This document shows, piece after piece, positions 35,720 through 45,275 of a stretch of 64,000 nt of DNA (position 1 is the first letter of the stretch; every line of letters begins with the position of its first letter). The notes beneath the pieces were generated by a model that did no database searches, was not told where the DNA came from, and saw nothing but the letters and a program-made list of their open reading frames with translations. The stretch covers positions 310,001 through 374,000 of the forward strand of contig OZ244901.1 in NCBI GenBank assembly GCA_965221545.1, written 5' to 3'. Source of the DNA: JAJEFO01 sp022819605 (GTDB lineage Bacteria; Pseudomonadota; Alphaproteobacteria; Rhodobacterales; Rhodobacteraceae). The position numbers were made by a program, and so were the translations under genes.

Positions 35720-35880
35720 AGTCGTTTCCTTCAATGTGGAGGCGTGCCTCGCATATTCACATGCCAAACGCACAATGCGCCCTCGACCGAAATGGGAACC
35801 TTGCCGCCGAAGTTTCGCATGCCGCTCGCTCCAGGTTGAATGGACGGGAGGCTGCGGAATGTCGGAAGGCGGCAAAATGG

Positions 35881-35901
35881 CTGTCGGGAGCATCCCGACA
35901 G
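35881..35901 (+). promoter_or_regulatory. Perfect hairpin overlapping the ribosome-binding site of the HAD gene
   Basis: CTGTCGGGA (35881-35889), GCA loop, TCCCGACAG (35893-35901). The last two bases of the 3' arm begin the AGGAGA ribosome site at 35900-35905, and the ATG is at 35912. The stem could terminate dapD transcription or limit ribosome access to the next gene. Confidence 0.5.
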
Positions 35902-35911
35902 GAGAATTGAC

Positions 35912-36547
35912 ATGACGGCAGTGTTCCTCGATCTCGATGGCACGCTCATGGAATCTCACCGGGGAATCCTCGCGTCCTTGCGCCGCGCACTCGAATCCAC
36001 CGGCCATCGCGCGCTTGCCGAAACCGACCTTGCCTGGATGATAGGACCGCCGTTCGACGAGTCCTTTCGCAGCGTGGGACTCTCCGATCCCGATGCGGTG
36101 ATCGCCGTTTACAGGGAACACTACTTCGAGTCGGGCATGTTCGATGCGCGCGTGTATGACGGCGTTCCCGACGCGCTGGGCGCCCTTAGGGAATCCGGGG
36201 CGCGCCTCTATCTCGCTACGGCAAAGCCCCATGTCTATGCCCGGCAGATCACACGGCGCTTCGGTCTCGCCGAATACATGGAACGCGAATTCGGCCCGGA
36301 GCTTGACGGCACGCGAAAATGGAAAGGCGACCTGCTGGCACATGCTCTCGCCGAGACCGGCGAGACTGCGGACAGGGCCGTGATGGTCGGAGACCGGGAG
36401 TTCGACATGGCGGCTGCCAAGGAAGTCGGGATGAAGAGCGTCGCTGTCAGATGGGGATACGGGAAGGAATCGGAATGGCATGGTGCCGGGGCTGTCATTG
36501 ATCGCCCGGACGCATTGCAAGCGGCGATTGCGGAACTCGGGTTGTAG
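35912..36547 (+). CDS. HAD family hydrolase (phosphoglycolate-phosphatase-like)
   Basis: A 211-aa haloacid-dehalogenase-fold phosphatase with all four motifs: FLDLDGTLM (nucleophile Asp), YLATAKPHV, a Lys in KWKGDLL, and VMVGDREFDM. A helical cap lies between motifs I and II, as in Gph-like enzymes. The start at ATG 35912 has AGGAGA seven bases upstream. It sits between dapD and dapE; the substrate is not predictable from this. Confidence 0.88.
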   Translation: MTAVFLDLDGTLMESHRGILASLRRALESTGHRALAETDLAWMIGPPFDESFRSVGLSDPDAVIAVYREHYFESGMFDARVYDGVPDALGALRESGARLYLATAKPHVYARQITRRFGLAEYMEREFGPELDGTRKWKGDLLAHALAETGETADRAVMVGDREFDMAAAKEVGMKSVAVRWGYGKESEWHGAGAVIDRPDALQAAIAELGL

Positions 36548-36643
36548 CGATGCACCGATCCCTTCATTCTTCTCGCCGGCGCGCGGTGAAGCTGTCCGGA
36601 AAGCGTGATTGCGACCGCGCGCGGCAAAGGCTAGCCAAGGCGC

Positions 36644-37786
36644 ATGAGCCGTGATCCCGTCGAACTGACGCGGCAACTTGTTCGCTGCAGGACCGTCACC
36701 CCGGAGGAAGGCGGTGCAATCGCGCTGCTGGAATCCACGCTTCGCGAGGCCGGCTTTGACTGCTTTCGTGCCGACAGGGGTGGTGTCTCGAACCTCGTTG
36801 CCCGTTGGGGCGAGAGAGCTGCAGCACGGACTTTCGGCTTCAACGGGCATGCCGACGTCGTGCCTCCCGGCGATCCGGAGACCTGGTCTGCCGACCCCTT
36901 TGCGGCCGAGGAGCGTGATGGCTGGCTCTACGGTCGCGGTGCCGTCGACATGAAGTCTGGCGTCGCGGCCTTCGTGTCCGCCGCAATTTCCATTGTGCAG
37001 GAAAGCCCGCCCGAGGGCGCGATCATCATTTCCATCACCGGCGACGAAGAGGGCGAGGCAACCGACGGCACCACGGCCATCCTCGACTGGATGTCCGCGA
37101 ACGGCGAAGCCATGTCGGATTGCATCGTCGGAGAGCCGACCTCGGTCGAGTCGCTGGGTGACACGATCAAGATTGGGCGCAGGGGCTCCATGTCGGCGCA
37201 TTTCACGGCGATTGGCTTGCAGGGCCATACGGCGTATCCGGACCGGGCCAGGAATCCGGTTCATGTTCTTGCGCGGCTCATGGACAGGTTCGCCAGCCAC
37301 AAGCTCGACGATGGCACCGAGCATTTTCAGCCGTCGACGCTTGCCGTCACCACTATGGACACCGGCAATGCCGCCACGAATGTCATTCCCGCAGCATGCA
37401 AGGCTGCGCTGAACATCAGGTTCAATGATGCCCACAGTTCCAACAGCCTGACGGCATGGCTCGAAGAGGAGGCCGCGCGGGCTGAGGCGGAGTCGGGCGT
37501 CGAGATATCGATGGAGACTAAGGTTTCCGGCGAGAGCTTTGTCACTCCGCCCGGTGCGTTTTCGGAACTCGTTTCCGAAGCGATCTTGGCCGAAACCGGT
37601 CTCTTGCCCGAGCATTCGACCACTGGCGGCTCCTCCGATGCGCGCTTCATTATGCGGCATTGCCCGGTCGTGGAGTTCGGCCTCGTCGGCAAGACCATGC
37701 ATGAGGTCGACGAGCGCGTCGAGATCGCGCAGATCGCGCGGCTCGCGGCAGTCTATCGCCGAATCCTCGACAGGTATTTTGCATGA
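36644..37786 (+). CDS. dapE: Succinyl-diaminopimelate desuccinylase
   Basis: A 380-aa M20 metallo-hydrolase acting after dapD in diaminopimelate synthesis. Metal-binding motifs are NGHADVVPPGD (His), GRGAVDMKSG (Asp), TGDEEGEATDG (catalytic Glu pair) and GGSSDARF; the dimerisation domain holds MSAHFTAIGLQGHTAYP. Length and motifs match DapE. The GNAT gene overlaps its stop by ATGA. Confidence 0.94.
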   Translation: MSRDPVELTRQLVRCRTVTPEEGGAIALLESTLREAGFDCFRADRGGVSNLVARWGERAAARTFGFNGHADVVPPGDPETWSADPFAAEERDGWLYGRGAVDMKSGVAAFVSAAISIVQESPPEGAIIISITGDEEGEATDGTTAILDWMSANGEAMSDCIVGEPTSVESLGDTIKIGRRGSMSAHFTAIGLQGHTAYPDRARNPVHVLARLMDRFASHKLDDGTEHFQPSTLAVTTMDTGNAATNVIPAACKAALNIRFNDAHSSNSLTAWLEEEAARAEAESGVEISMETKVSGESFVTPPGAFSELVSEAILAETGLLPEHSTTGGSSDARFIMRHCPVVEFGLVGKTMHEVDERVEIAQIARLAAVYRRILDRYFA

Positions 37787-38199
37787 TTCGCCGGGCAGAA
37801 CCGCGCGACATGCCGGCCGTGCTGGACATCCGCGCCCGCGTCTTCATCGAGGAACAGGGCGTTGACGAAGCGGATGAGCGAGACGGCCGCGACGACGACG
37901 CAATCCATCTCGTTGCCTTCAAGGACGGAATGCCCGTCGGCACCGCACGCCTTCTGGTCGAGGGCGATGCGGGAAGGATCGGTCGTGTAGCAGTTCTCGT
38001 GGACAAGCGCGGCTGCGGATTGGGCAAGGACATCATGCGCGCGGCCCTGGATGAACTGAGAAGGGAGGGCGTTGCCCGGGCAAGCCTAGGATCCCAGGTC
38101 CACGCGATCGGGTTCTACGAGGCTCTTGGCTTTGAAATAACCGGCCCGGAATACTTCGATGCAGGCATCCCGCATCGCGAAATGGTCCTTTCCCTGTGA
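37783..38199 (+). CDS. GNAT family N-acetyltransferase (ElaA-like)
   Basis: A 138-aa acetyltransferase. It has an N-terminal RRAEPRDMPAVLDIRARVFIEEQ of the ElaA/YjcF type, acetyl-CoA loop VLVDKRGCGLGKDIM and the C-terminal AIGFYEALGFEITG. The acceptor is unknown. It is coupled on both sides by 4-base overlaps (dapE upstream, the DUF2064 gene downstream). Confidence 0.88.
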   Translation: MIRRAEPRDMPAVLDIRARVFIEEQGVDEADERDGRDDDAIHLVAFKDGMPVGTARLLVEGDAGRIGRVAVLVDKRGCGLGKDIMRAALDELRREGVARASLGSQVHAIGFYEALGFEITGPEYFDAGIPHREMVLSL

Positions 38200-38765
38200 G
38201 GCAGCGGACCTTGATCGTCATGGTCAAGGAGCCGCACCCGGGCCGGGTCAAGACGCGCCTTGGGCGGGACATCGGCATGGTGACCGCGGCCTGGCGGTAC
38301 CGGCATCAGGTCAGGAGACTCCTGCGCCGTCTCCGCAACCCCCGCTGGCAGATGGTCGTTGCCGTCACGCCTGACAGCGAGGGATTCATGAGCCGTGTCT
38401 GGCCGCCCGACCTCCCGCGCATCCCCCAGGGATCCGGGGATCTGGGTCAGAGGATGACGCGGGCGCTCGGGGTGACACCGGGACCGACACTGCTCATCGG
38501 ATCCGACATTCCCGGAGTCGACAGGCAACACGTTGCTGCCGGATTCTCGGCGCTGGGCAGTGCCCGATCCGTCATCGGACCTGCCGACGATGGCGGATTC
38601 TGGATGATCGGCCTCCTTCATCCGCAGCGCCCGCCCAAGGGCCTGTTTCGGGGCACGCGCTGGTCGCATCCGGAGACCCTTGCCGATGCGCTTCCCACGC
38701 TTCCGAGACCGATCGCAATGGTCGACGTCCTTGCCGACGTCGACACGGCTGCCGACCTTCGGTGA
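38196..38765 (+). CDS. DUF2064/TIGR04282-type glycosyltransferase-like protein
   Basis: A 189-aa nucleotide-sugar-transferase-fold protein starting at GTG 38196, within a GTGA overlap. Characteristic segments are LIVMVKEPHPGRVKTRLG at the start, LLIGSDIPGVDRQHV in the middle and GPADDGGFWMIGL. Some relatives lie in arsenosugar gene clusters, but many Rhodobacteraceae carry the gene without them, so no link to the aio locus is claimed. Confidence 0.82.
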   Translation: MRQRTLIVMVKEPHPGRVKTRLGRDIGMVTAAWRYRHQVRRLLRRLRNPRWQMVVAVTPDSEGFMSRVWPPDLPRIPQGSGDLGQRMTRALGVTPGPTLLIGSDIPGVDRQHVAAGFSALGSARSVIGPADDGGFWMIGLLHPQRPPKGLFRGTRWSHPETLADALPTLPRPIAMVDVLADVDTAADLR

Positions 38766-38887
38766 CGAAATCGACTTTCTGCCATCCTGACCTTGTCCCG
38801 GCAGAATCCGTGGAAGCGCGCCATGAGCGGATACAGCGCACCGTCAACCGGCGTGACCTCGTCCACGTCCCGTGATACGCGCCGGAC

Positions 38888-41125
38888 ATGACCCGGATTC
38901 CCGCGAAAGAAGACATTCTGGCTTGGGTGTCCGATAACCCGTCGAAGGCATCGAAGCGCGACATTGCAAGAGCCTTCGGCGTCAGGGGCCCGGACCGGCT
39001 CGATCTCAAGCGTCTGCTGAAGGAACTGGAAGCCGAGGGCCTGCTCGCGAAGGGCCGCAAGACCTATCGCGATCCCGGCCGTCTCCCTCCTGTATCGGTG
39101 CTGCAGGTGGACAGGGTCGACACCGACGGAGACCTGGTTGCGCGACCGCTGGAATGGCAGGGTCAAGGCCAAGCGCCCACGATCCTGGTCATGCAGGGGT
39201 CCGGCGATCCCGCATTGGTGCCGGGAGACCGCATTCTCGCGCGCCTCGACGAGGTCAAGAGCGAGTCGCACTCTTGCAAGGCACGCCTCATCCGTCGCAT
39301 CGGCACCAGCCCGGGCAAGATTCTCGGGATATTCCGCAAGTCGAATTCCGGCAGGCGCATCGTGCCGATCGACAAGGGCGCGTCGAGAGAATGGCACGTG
39401 CCGTCAGGCGCGGATGGCGGTGCGAAGGATGGCGAACTGGTGGAGGCCGCACAAAGCGGTCCAAGGACGCGCCTCGGTCTTCCTCATGCACGAATAGTCT
39501 CCTGTCTCGGCGACCCGTCGCGGCCCAAGTCCGTATCGCTGATCGCCATTCACCAGCACGGTCTTCGGGACGAATTTCCGGATGATGTCATCGCCGAAGC
39601 GGATGCCGCGCGGCCCGTGGATCCAGGTGCGCGAGCGGATCTGACGTCGCTGCCTTTCGTCACCATCGATCCGGCGAACGCGCGCGATCATGACGATGCG
39701 GTCTGGGCCGAACCTGACCAATCCCCGGACAACGCGGGCGGGCATGTCCTCTGGGTCGCGATTGCCGATGTCGCTCAGTACGTCAGGCCCGGAAGCGCCC
39801 TTGATCTAGAGGCCCGGGAGCGTGGCAATTCGACATACTTCCCTGATCGGGTGGTTCCAATGCTGCCTGATCGACTGTCGGGAAATCTCTGCTCGCTCCT
39901 CGAAGGCGAAACGCGGCCATGCATTGCCGCACGCCTCGTGATTGACGCAGATGGCGAACTGATCGCGCACGAATTCCAGCGCGCCCTGATGCGCTCTGTG
40001 GCGTCGCTCAGCTACGAAGAGGCGCAGGTCGCCCTGGACGGTCGGCCCGATGACAGAACGGAACCGCTGCGAGACACGGTCCTGAAACCGCTTCACGCCG
40101 CCTATTCCGCGCTGCGCAGCGCCCGCGATCGTCGCCAGCCGCTCGATCTCGATCTCCCCGAGCGAGAGATCGTCTTGGACGACGACGGCAAGGTCAGGTC
40201 GGTGGCATTCAAGGAGCGTCTGGACGTGCATCGGCTGATCGAGGAATTCATGGTTCTCGCCAACGTTGCAGCCGCGCGGACGCTCATTGACGGCAGGATG
40301 TCGCTCCTGTTCCGGGTTCACGAGGAGCCGTCACGCGAGAAGATGCGCGCATTGCAGGAGACTGCAAAGGCCGCCGGACTTCCCTTCAATGCCGGCACGG
40401 TCCTGAACACCCGAAACCTCAACCGGCTTCTCGCCGCTGCAGCAGAAACGGATGACGGCGTGCTCATCAATCTCACCGTGCTGCGCTCGATGACACAGGC
40501 ATATTACAGTCCAGAGAATTTCGGGCATTTCGGGCTCGCTTTGAAGGCCTACGCACATTTCACGTCGCCCATTCGGCGCTATGCGGACCTCGTGGTCCAT
40601 CGGGCGCTGATCCGTGCCCATGGCTGGGGCGACGATGGCTTGACGGACGCTGAGACGGAACGGCTCGGCAGCACTGCCGAGCGCATCTCCAATGCTGAAC
40701 GGCGTTCCATGCAGGCGGAACGCGACACCACCGATCGCTACCTTGCGGCGTACATGGCTGACCGGGTCGGAACCGAGCTTTCCGGGCGCATTTCCGGCGT
40801 CCAGCGCTTCGGGGCGTTTGTCGAGCTCGATGGAACCGGGGCGGACGGGCTCATTCCTGTCCGCGACATCGGATACGAGTATTTCCATTTCGATCGCGAC
40901 GCGCAGACATTGACGGGCGATGACACGAACACCGTGATTTCAGTCGGGCAGAGGGTGCTGGTCCGACTGGCCGAGGCGGTGCCGGCAACCGGAGGCATCT
41001 TGCTGGAACTTCTTGAGATCGACGGCAAGGCTCTGCCCCGAGTGCGCAGGATTCTCATGCCTGGCCGCCGCAAGGTGACCAAGGCCCGCAGGAGGGCGGC
41101 AAAGCTGAAGCGGCAGAGGCAATGA
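38888..41125 (+). CDS. rnr: Ribonuclease R
   Basis: A 745-aa 3'-5' exoribonuclease of the RNase II/R family. It has an N-terminal winged-helix region (EDILAWVSDNPSKASKRDIARAF), cold-shock domains, the RNB catalytic core with TIDPANARDHDDAVW (metal-binding Asp cluster), FTSPIRRYADLVVHRAL, a C-terminal S1 domain (VGTELSGRISGVQRFGAF) and a basic tail. It degrades structured RNA. Its stop is overlapped by the transglycosylase gene (ATGA). Confidence 0.96.
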   Translation: MTRIPAKEDILAWVSDNPSKASKRDIARAFGVRGPDRLDLKRLLKELEAEGLLAKGRKTYRDPGRLPPVSVLQVDRVDTDGDLVARPLEWQGQGQAPTILVMQGSGDPALVPGDRILARLDEVKSESHSCKARLIRRIGTSPGKILGIFRKSNSGRRIVPIDKGASREWHVPSGADGGAKDGELVEAAQSGPRTRLGLPHARIVSCLGDPSRPKSVSLIAIHQHGLRDEFPDDVIAEADAARPVDPGARADLTSLPFVTIDPANARDHDDAVWAEPDQSPDNAGGHVLWVAIADVAQYVRPGSALDLEARERGNSTYFPDRVVPMLPDRLSGNLCSLLEGETRPCIAARLVIDADGELIAHEFQRALMRSVASLSYEEAQVALDGRPDDRTEPLRDTVLKPLHAAYSALRSARDRRQPLDLDLPEREIVLDDDGKVRSVAFKERLDVHRLIEEFMVLANVAAARTLIDGRMSLLFRVHEEPSREKMRALQETAKAAGLPFNAGTVLNTRNLNRLLAAAAETDDGVLINLTVLRSMTQAYYSPENFGHFGLALKAYAHFTSPIRRYADLVVHRALIRAHGWGDDGLTDAETERLGSTAERISNAERRSMQAERDTTDRYLAAYMADRVGTELSGRISGVQRFGAFVELDGTGADGLIPVRDIGYEYFHFDRDAQTLTGDDTNTVISVGQRVLVRLAEAVPATGGILLELLEIDGKALPRVRRILMPGRRKVTKARRRAAKLKRQRQ

Positions 41126-42291
41126 ACGTCAGTGACGTGGCAGGACCGAGCGTTCCGGATGCGGCTAGGGAGGGCATTGGCTTCCTGCGCTGGATCGACC
41201 GGTTTCGCAGAAGGGCCCGCGCTTCCGGCATTCGCGACGGAGTTTTCGATGTCGCGTTTCGTGGCGTTCGCTTCAATGCGGAAGTGATCCAAATGGACCG
41301 GAGACAGCCGGAATTCACCCGGCAGATCTGGAACTACCTGGACGCAGTGGTCTCGGATGCGCGCGTGAGAGACGGACGCGCAGCGCTGCATAGAAACCGG
41401 CGACTGTTCGCTGAGATCGAGGCGAGGTTCGATGTCGAGGCTGCAATCCTGGCAGCCGTCTGGGGAGCAGAGAGCGACTTTGGCGCCTGTCGCGGCGACA
41501 CGCCCGTGATCGAGGCGCTGGCAACGCTGGCTCTTGACGGACGGCGGGCGCAATTCTTCGAGAACCAGTTGATCGCCGCCCTGAAGATCGTACAGTCGGG
41601 AAACGTCTTGCCGAAACGCCTCAAGGGAAGCTGGGCCGGCGGCATGGGGCACACCCAGCTCATTCCGACGACATATCTTGACCATGCAGTGGATTTTCGA
41701 GGCGACGGGCGACGCGACATCTGGTCGGATGATCCGACCGATGCCCTGGCCTCGACGGCGTCTTTTCTCCGGCATTGCGGCTGGCAGAAGAGGCAGCCAT
41801 GGGGCATGGAGGTTGTGCTTTCGCACAGCTTCGATCTTGCGCTTGCGAATCGACGCGTCAAGAAGACCGTCAATGACTGGGCGGCCATGGGCGTTCGCGA
41901 TGCCACGGGCCGGCGCATCCCTGAGCACGGGTTCGCCTCGATCCTCCTGCCGGCCGGCCGGCGCGGCGGCGCCTTCATGATCTTCGACAACTTCCAGGTC
42001 ATGAGGCTGTACAACGCTGCCGATGCCTACGTGATCGCGGTGGGCCATCTTGCCGACCGCATAGGGGGCGGAGATCCGTTCCGGTCGGGGTGGCCGCGGA
42101 AAGACAGGAATCTCGGTGTTGCCGAGAAAATGAAGATGCAGCGGCTGCTGACGGCGCGAGGCTTCGACACGCAAGGCACGGACGGGATCATCGGGCCGAA
42201 CACGATGGACGCGATCCGTGCGTTCCAGGCCAGCCGGGGATTGCCGCCTGACGGCTATGCAAGTCACGAAATTCTGGAACGTCTCAAGTGA
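41122..42291 (+). CDS. Lytic murein transglycosylase (MltB/SLT_2 type) without obvious signal peptide
   Basis: A 389-aa peptidoglycan-cleaving enzyme. The SLT_2 domain (about 20-310) has catalytic Glu in AAVWGAESDFGACRG, GSWAGGMGHTQLIPTTYL, and DDPTDALASTASFL. A C-terminal PG-binding domain (about 330-389) has GIIGPNTMDAIRAFQ. The N-terminus, MNVSDVAGPSVPDAARE, has no hydrophobic signal sequence, which is odd for a periplasmic enzyme; the ATG lies in an ATGA overlap with rnr. Its 3' end overlaps convergent tag by eight bases. Confidence 0.9.
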   Translation: MNVSDVAGPSVPDAAREGIGFLRWIDRFRRRARASGIRDGVFDVAFRGVRFNAEVIQMDRRQPEFTRQIWNYLDAVVSDARVRDGRAALHRNRRLFAEIEARFDVEAAILAAVWGAESDFGACRGDTPVIEALATLALDGRRAQFFENQLIAALKIVQSGNVLPKRLKGSWAGGMGHTQLIPTTYLDHAVDFRGDGRRDIWSDDPTDALASTASFLRHCGWQKRQPWGMEVVLSHSFDLALANRRVKKTVNDWAAMGVRDATGRRIPEHGFASILLPAGRRGGAFMIFDNFQVMRLYNAADAYVIAVGHLADRIGGGDPFRSGWPRKDRNLGVAEKMKMQRLLTARGFDTQGTDGIIGPNTMDAIRAFQASRGLPPDGYASHEILERLK

Positions 42292-42862
42292 GGTCGGCGC
42301 TTTTCCAGCATCCTTGGTAGTGGTCGTTCACGACGCCGACAGCCTGGAGATAGGCGTAGATGATCGTGGGTCCCACGAAGGTCATGCCTCGGCGCTTCAA
42401 GGCTTTCGAGATTTTTTCGGCCAGCGGCGTTGTCGCCGGAATGTCCGTGACCTTCTTCCAGGTGCCCCGGATGGGAGTTCCATCCACGTGATCCCAGAGC
42501 CAGCCTGCGAACGTGCCGTATTCGTCCTGCATTTCCAGGAAGACACGTGCGTTCGTCCGTGCGCCCGGCACCTTCTGGCGATGGCGCACGATGGCCGGGT
42601 TCTGAAGTGCGCTCGCCAGTTCGCCGTCGCTCATGGCGGCGACCCTCGCGACGTCGAAACCGTGATAGACGTCGCGATAGCCCTCGCGCTTGTTCAGGAT
42701 CGTTTCCCAGGACAGGCCCGCATGCGCGCCCTCAAGGATCAGCATCTCGAAGAGGGTACGGTCGTCGTGAACGGGCACGCCCCATTCCGTGTCGTGATAA
42801 CGGGCATAGAGCGTCGAACCTGAGCCAAAGCAGCGTGGCTTTTCGTCAATTGGATCGGGCAT
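42284..42862 (-). CDS. tag: DNA-3-methyladenine glycosylase I
   Basis: A 192-aa base-excision repair enzyme that removes 3-methyladenine. The Tag zinc ligands are visible: Cys and His in RCFGSGSTLYARYHDTEWG and His and Cys in NDHYQGCW. Other segments are FEMLILEGAHAGLSWETILNKR and GPTIIYAYLQAVG. The start at ATG 42862 has GAGG nine bases upstream; the frame is open to 43045. Confidence 0.95.
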   Translation of the reverse strand: MPDPIDEKPRCFGSGSTLYARYHDTEWGVPVHDDRTLFEMLILEGAHAGLSWETILNKREGYRDVYHGFDVARVAAMSDGELASALQNPAIVRHRQKVPGARTNARVFLEMQDEYGTFAGWLWDHVDGTPIRGTWKKVTDIPATTPLAEKISKALKRRGMTFVGPTIIYAYLQAVGVVNDHYQGCWKSADLT

Positions 42863-43090
42863 GGTCTCTGCCTCGTTCGGGTCTGGAGCCGAGTCACGGG
42901 TTCCGGCCGCATCGGTCAGGGGACTCTCGTGAACTTCACTCCTGTCAAGCCCTTTTCCCTGACCGCCATCGCCATGCCAAGGGGCCGGGCACGCAACTGG
43001 TCGGAACAGTCGGAAGTCTGGATGCGACGAATCGGGCGGGAACAACGGGGCGGAAGTCGCTTTGCTCGGGAAAGCGCGTGACTCAATGCG

Positions 43091-44776
43091 TCAACCCTGA
43101 TCCGACGACTCGCCGAGCGTCCGCTTCCGGCAATGGCAAGACGAGTCGATCCGCGTGTCGCTTCGGGCAAGGGCGGCGGTCAACTGCGGGGCAATCTCTT
43201 CTGCCTCCCGATGTCGGCCAAGCCGCCGCAGGCACTCGTGGTAACCATGCAGAGCCCACACGTTGCCGCGGTTTTGCAGGCAGCGCCTGCCTTCGTCGTC
43301 GAGGCCAAGGTCCTTCCGGTATGTCGTTTCGGCCTCCTCCAGTTGCCCGTCTTCCAGGAGCAGGGCGCCAAGGGCGTGGCGAGGCGGATGCATCCACGGC
43401 CAAGGCTCGCTGTAGGCCAGTTGGTCGCTGCGCCGCACCGCCTCCCGGAGGTGGGCAAAGCCGGATTCGCGCTCTCCCCGGTGGTAGGCCAATTCCCCGC
43501 AAAGCATCGCCCGGGCAATCGCCATGATGTCCCGTACTGCATTGTTGAAGTAGAGGCGGGTTTCCGGCAGCGTGGCCGCGCCCGCATCGAGGCTCTCGAT
43601 CTCCCGTTCCGCAGCCTCGAATTCGCCGAGCGCTGCATGGGCTACGCCCCTGGCGTAGTGATGCATGAGGGTCGTCACGACGTAGAGTTCCGGGTGCGCG
43701 GGCATGGGAGCTTCCACGATTTCGCGCCACTGCCCGAAACGAACCGGCACGTGAACCGTCGAGGAACAGTAGGCGTCGAGCGTCGCGACCAGGTGCGGGC
43801 GGTCCTGTCGGAGCAGATCCGGAGTCACCGTTCGGGCAATGCCCTGTGCCGCTTCCTGAGCGCCGCGAAGGTTCCCCAGCATCATGGCCGCGCTCATCAT
43901 GGCATGAAAATCGTGACAGCGCGCGGTGGTGTAGAAGTTGAAGGGGCCCACGCGGCGGGCGTATTTGGCGTCTGCGCGCACGGCCCTGCGGCTCGCCGTC
44001 AGGGCATCCCCGTAGCGTCCGCACTGGAGATAGATGTGGCAGGGCATGTGATTGAGATGCCCATTGTCGGGCGACAGCAGCTGCAGATCGTCGGCCGCTG
44101 TCTCCGCGCACTCGGGAATCCGCGACATCTCCATCACGTGGATGTACATGTGGAGCATGCCCGGGTGCGGTGCCTGCCCTGCGTCTCTGCGCGCCCGCAT
44201 CGCCGCTTCCAGCACGTCTCGCGCCTCCTCGGTGTCGGCGCCATCAGCGGCTTCCCCGGTATCTAGGTCCCAGAGGCGCCATGGCGTACGGGTGATCAGG
44301 GCCTCCGCAAAGAGGCTGGCCACGTCGGCGTCGTCCGGAAAGCGGTGATGCACCTCCCGCATGCGGGCGGCGAAGTCATCATCCCAGCAGGAGAATTCGT
44401 CCATCGAGACCACGGCGTTGCGCTGGTAGCGGGACGGAAGGGCCTCGATGAGGGCGCGTTCGACCGGAGTGGTGCCGTCGCGTCGCTCGATCGCCGCCAA
44501 GGTGGCGATGGAGCATGTGTTGATTGCGTCCCGGGCTTCCGTCTCGCTCATCCAGCACCAGGGCAGGTTAATGAAGGGTCCGGCGGCGTAGGCTTCCCCC
44601 CAGAACGCAATTGCACAGTCCGGGTCGGCGCGCTGCGCCTCGCGAAAGCAGAACACCGCCTCCTCGTGGTTGAAGCCATAGAGCCACAACAGACCACGGT
44701 CGAACCAGAGCTGTGTCTCGGGATTGCGCGTGGCAATCGGACGAGCGTATCTGCCGAGATCGAATTCGTATTCCAT
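43091..44776 (-). CDS. TPR-like protein with conserved histidine motifs (paralogue A)
   Basis: About 561 aa, helical, with TPR-type repeats throughout and no signal peptide. Shared with the gene at 52737-54389 are WFDRGL near the N-terminus, HPGMLHMYIHVMEMS, GHLNHMPCHIY, RCHDFHAMM, HALGALLLEDG, WALHGYHECL, and the C-terminal SSCHC. The repeated His pairs suggest a bound metal or a catalytic site rather than only a scaffold. The start follows the paralogue (MEYEFDLGRY at 44776, with GGGAA upstream); ATG 44791 and an open frame to 44833 are alternatives. I cannot assign a function. Confidence 0.8.
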   Translation of the reverse strand: MEYEFDLGRYARPIATRNPETQLWFDRGLLWLYGFNHEEAVFCFREAQRADPDCAIAFWGEAYAAGPFINLPWCWMSETEARDAINTCSIATLAAIERRDGTTPVERALIEALPSRYQRNAVVSMDEFSCWDDDFAARMREVHHRFPDDADVASLFAEALITRTPWRLWDLDTGEAADGADTEEARDVLEAAMRARRDAGQAPHPGMLHMYIHVMEMSRIPECAETAADDLQLLSPDNGHLNHMPCHIYLQCGRYGDALTASRRAVRADAKYARRVGPFNFYTTARCHDFHAMMSAAMMLGNLRGAQEAAQGIARTVTPDLLRQDRPHLVATLDAYCSSTVHVPVRFGQWREIVEAPMPAHPELYVVTTLMHHYARGVAHAALGEFEAAEREIESLDAGAATLPETRLYFNNAVRDIMAIARAMLCGELAYHRGERESGFAHLREAVRRSDQLAYSEPWPWMHPPRHALGALLLEDGQLEEAETTYRKDLGLDDEGRRCLQNRGNVWALHGYHECLRRLGRHREAEEIAPQLTAALARSDTRIDSSCHCRKRTLGESSDQG

Positions 44777-45275
44777 TGCATCTGTTCCCATGCCGCCGCC
44801 CGAAGAGATCCCGGGATCCGCACGGCGCATCATTGTTCGTAGCCACGCGCAGATGCCAAGGCGAGAACCCGGTCGTTGAACGGGTTATCCGCCGGGAAGA
44901 CCTCTGTCGCTGCGGCATCGGGCAACATGCTATCAAAAAATACGGCGTGCCTCAGGCTTCATTGCGGCATTTTGGGGTTCAAATGTGTCGTTTGAAATTC
45001 ATGGATGGATTCGCCCGAAATCGCCTCTCTCGTCAAGGGAGTTTCCACTCAAAGCGCAATGCGTCCCGGCTTGGACAGATGACTTTGCGGCTTATTGGGC
45101 TAGCCGGTGCCAACGTCCCCTCGCCATGCAGATGCGCCAGTGCCGGACGCTCCGTGTCGTTTTCCCGCAATGCGCGCCGTTTCGGCACGGCCTGGGCCGT
45201 GCGATGCCGTTGCAAAAATCGGCAGGAGACCCGCCCTTCCAGCGGTTTCTGCGTTGGCAAATGACGCCGTTTCAG
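44777..45275. other. Region downstream of truncated dnaE2
   Basis: About 500 bases between the dnaE2 stop and the TPR gene start. The minus strand here was read in the two frames not used by dnaE2 to look for the missing OB-fold of DnaE2; no such sequence is found. No other gene is convincing. It should include the promoter of the TPR gene. Confidence 0.5.

Noticed and set aside
35501..37702. 733-codon minus-strand frame across the HAD gene and dapE
   Set aside because: Antisense shadow of well-supported genes; no domain or plausible start.
38196..38765. Arsenosugar biosynthesis gene linked to the aio locus
   Set aside because: Family naming only; it lies in a dapE-GNAT run 8 kb away with no other arsenosugar genes.
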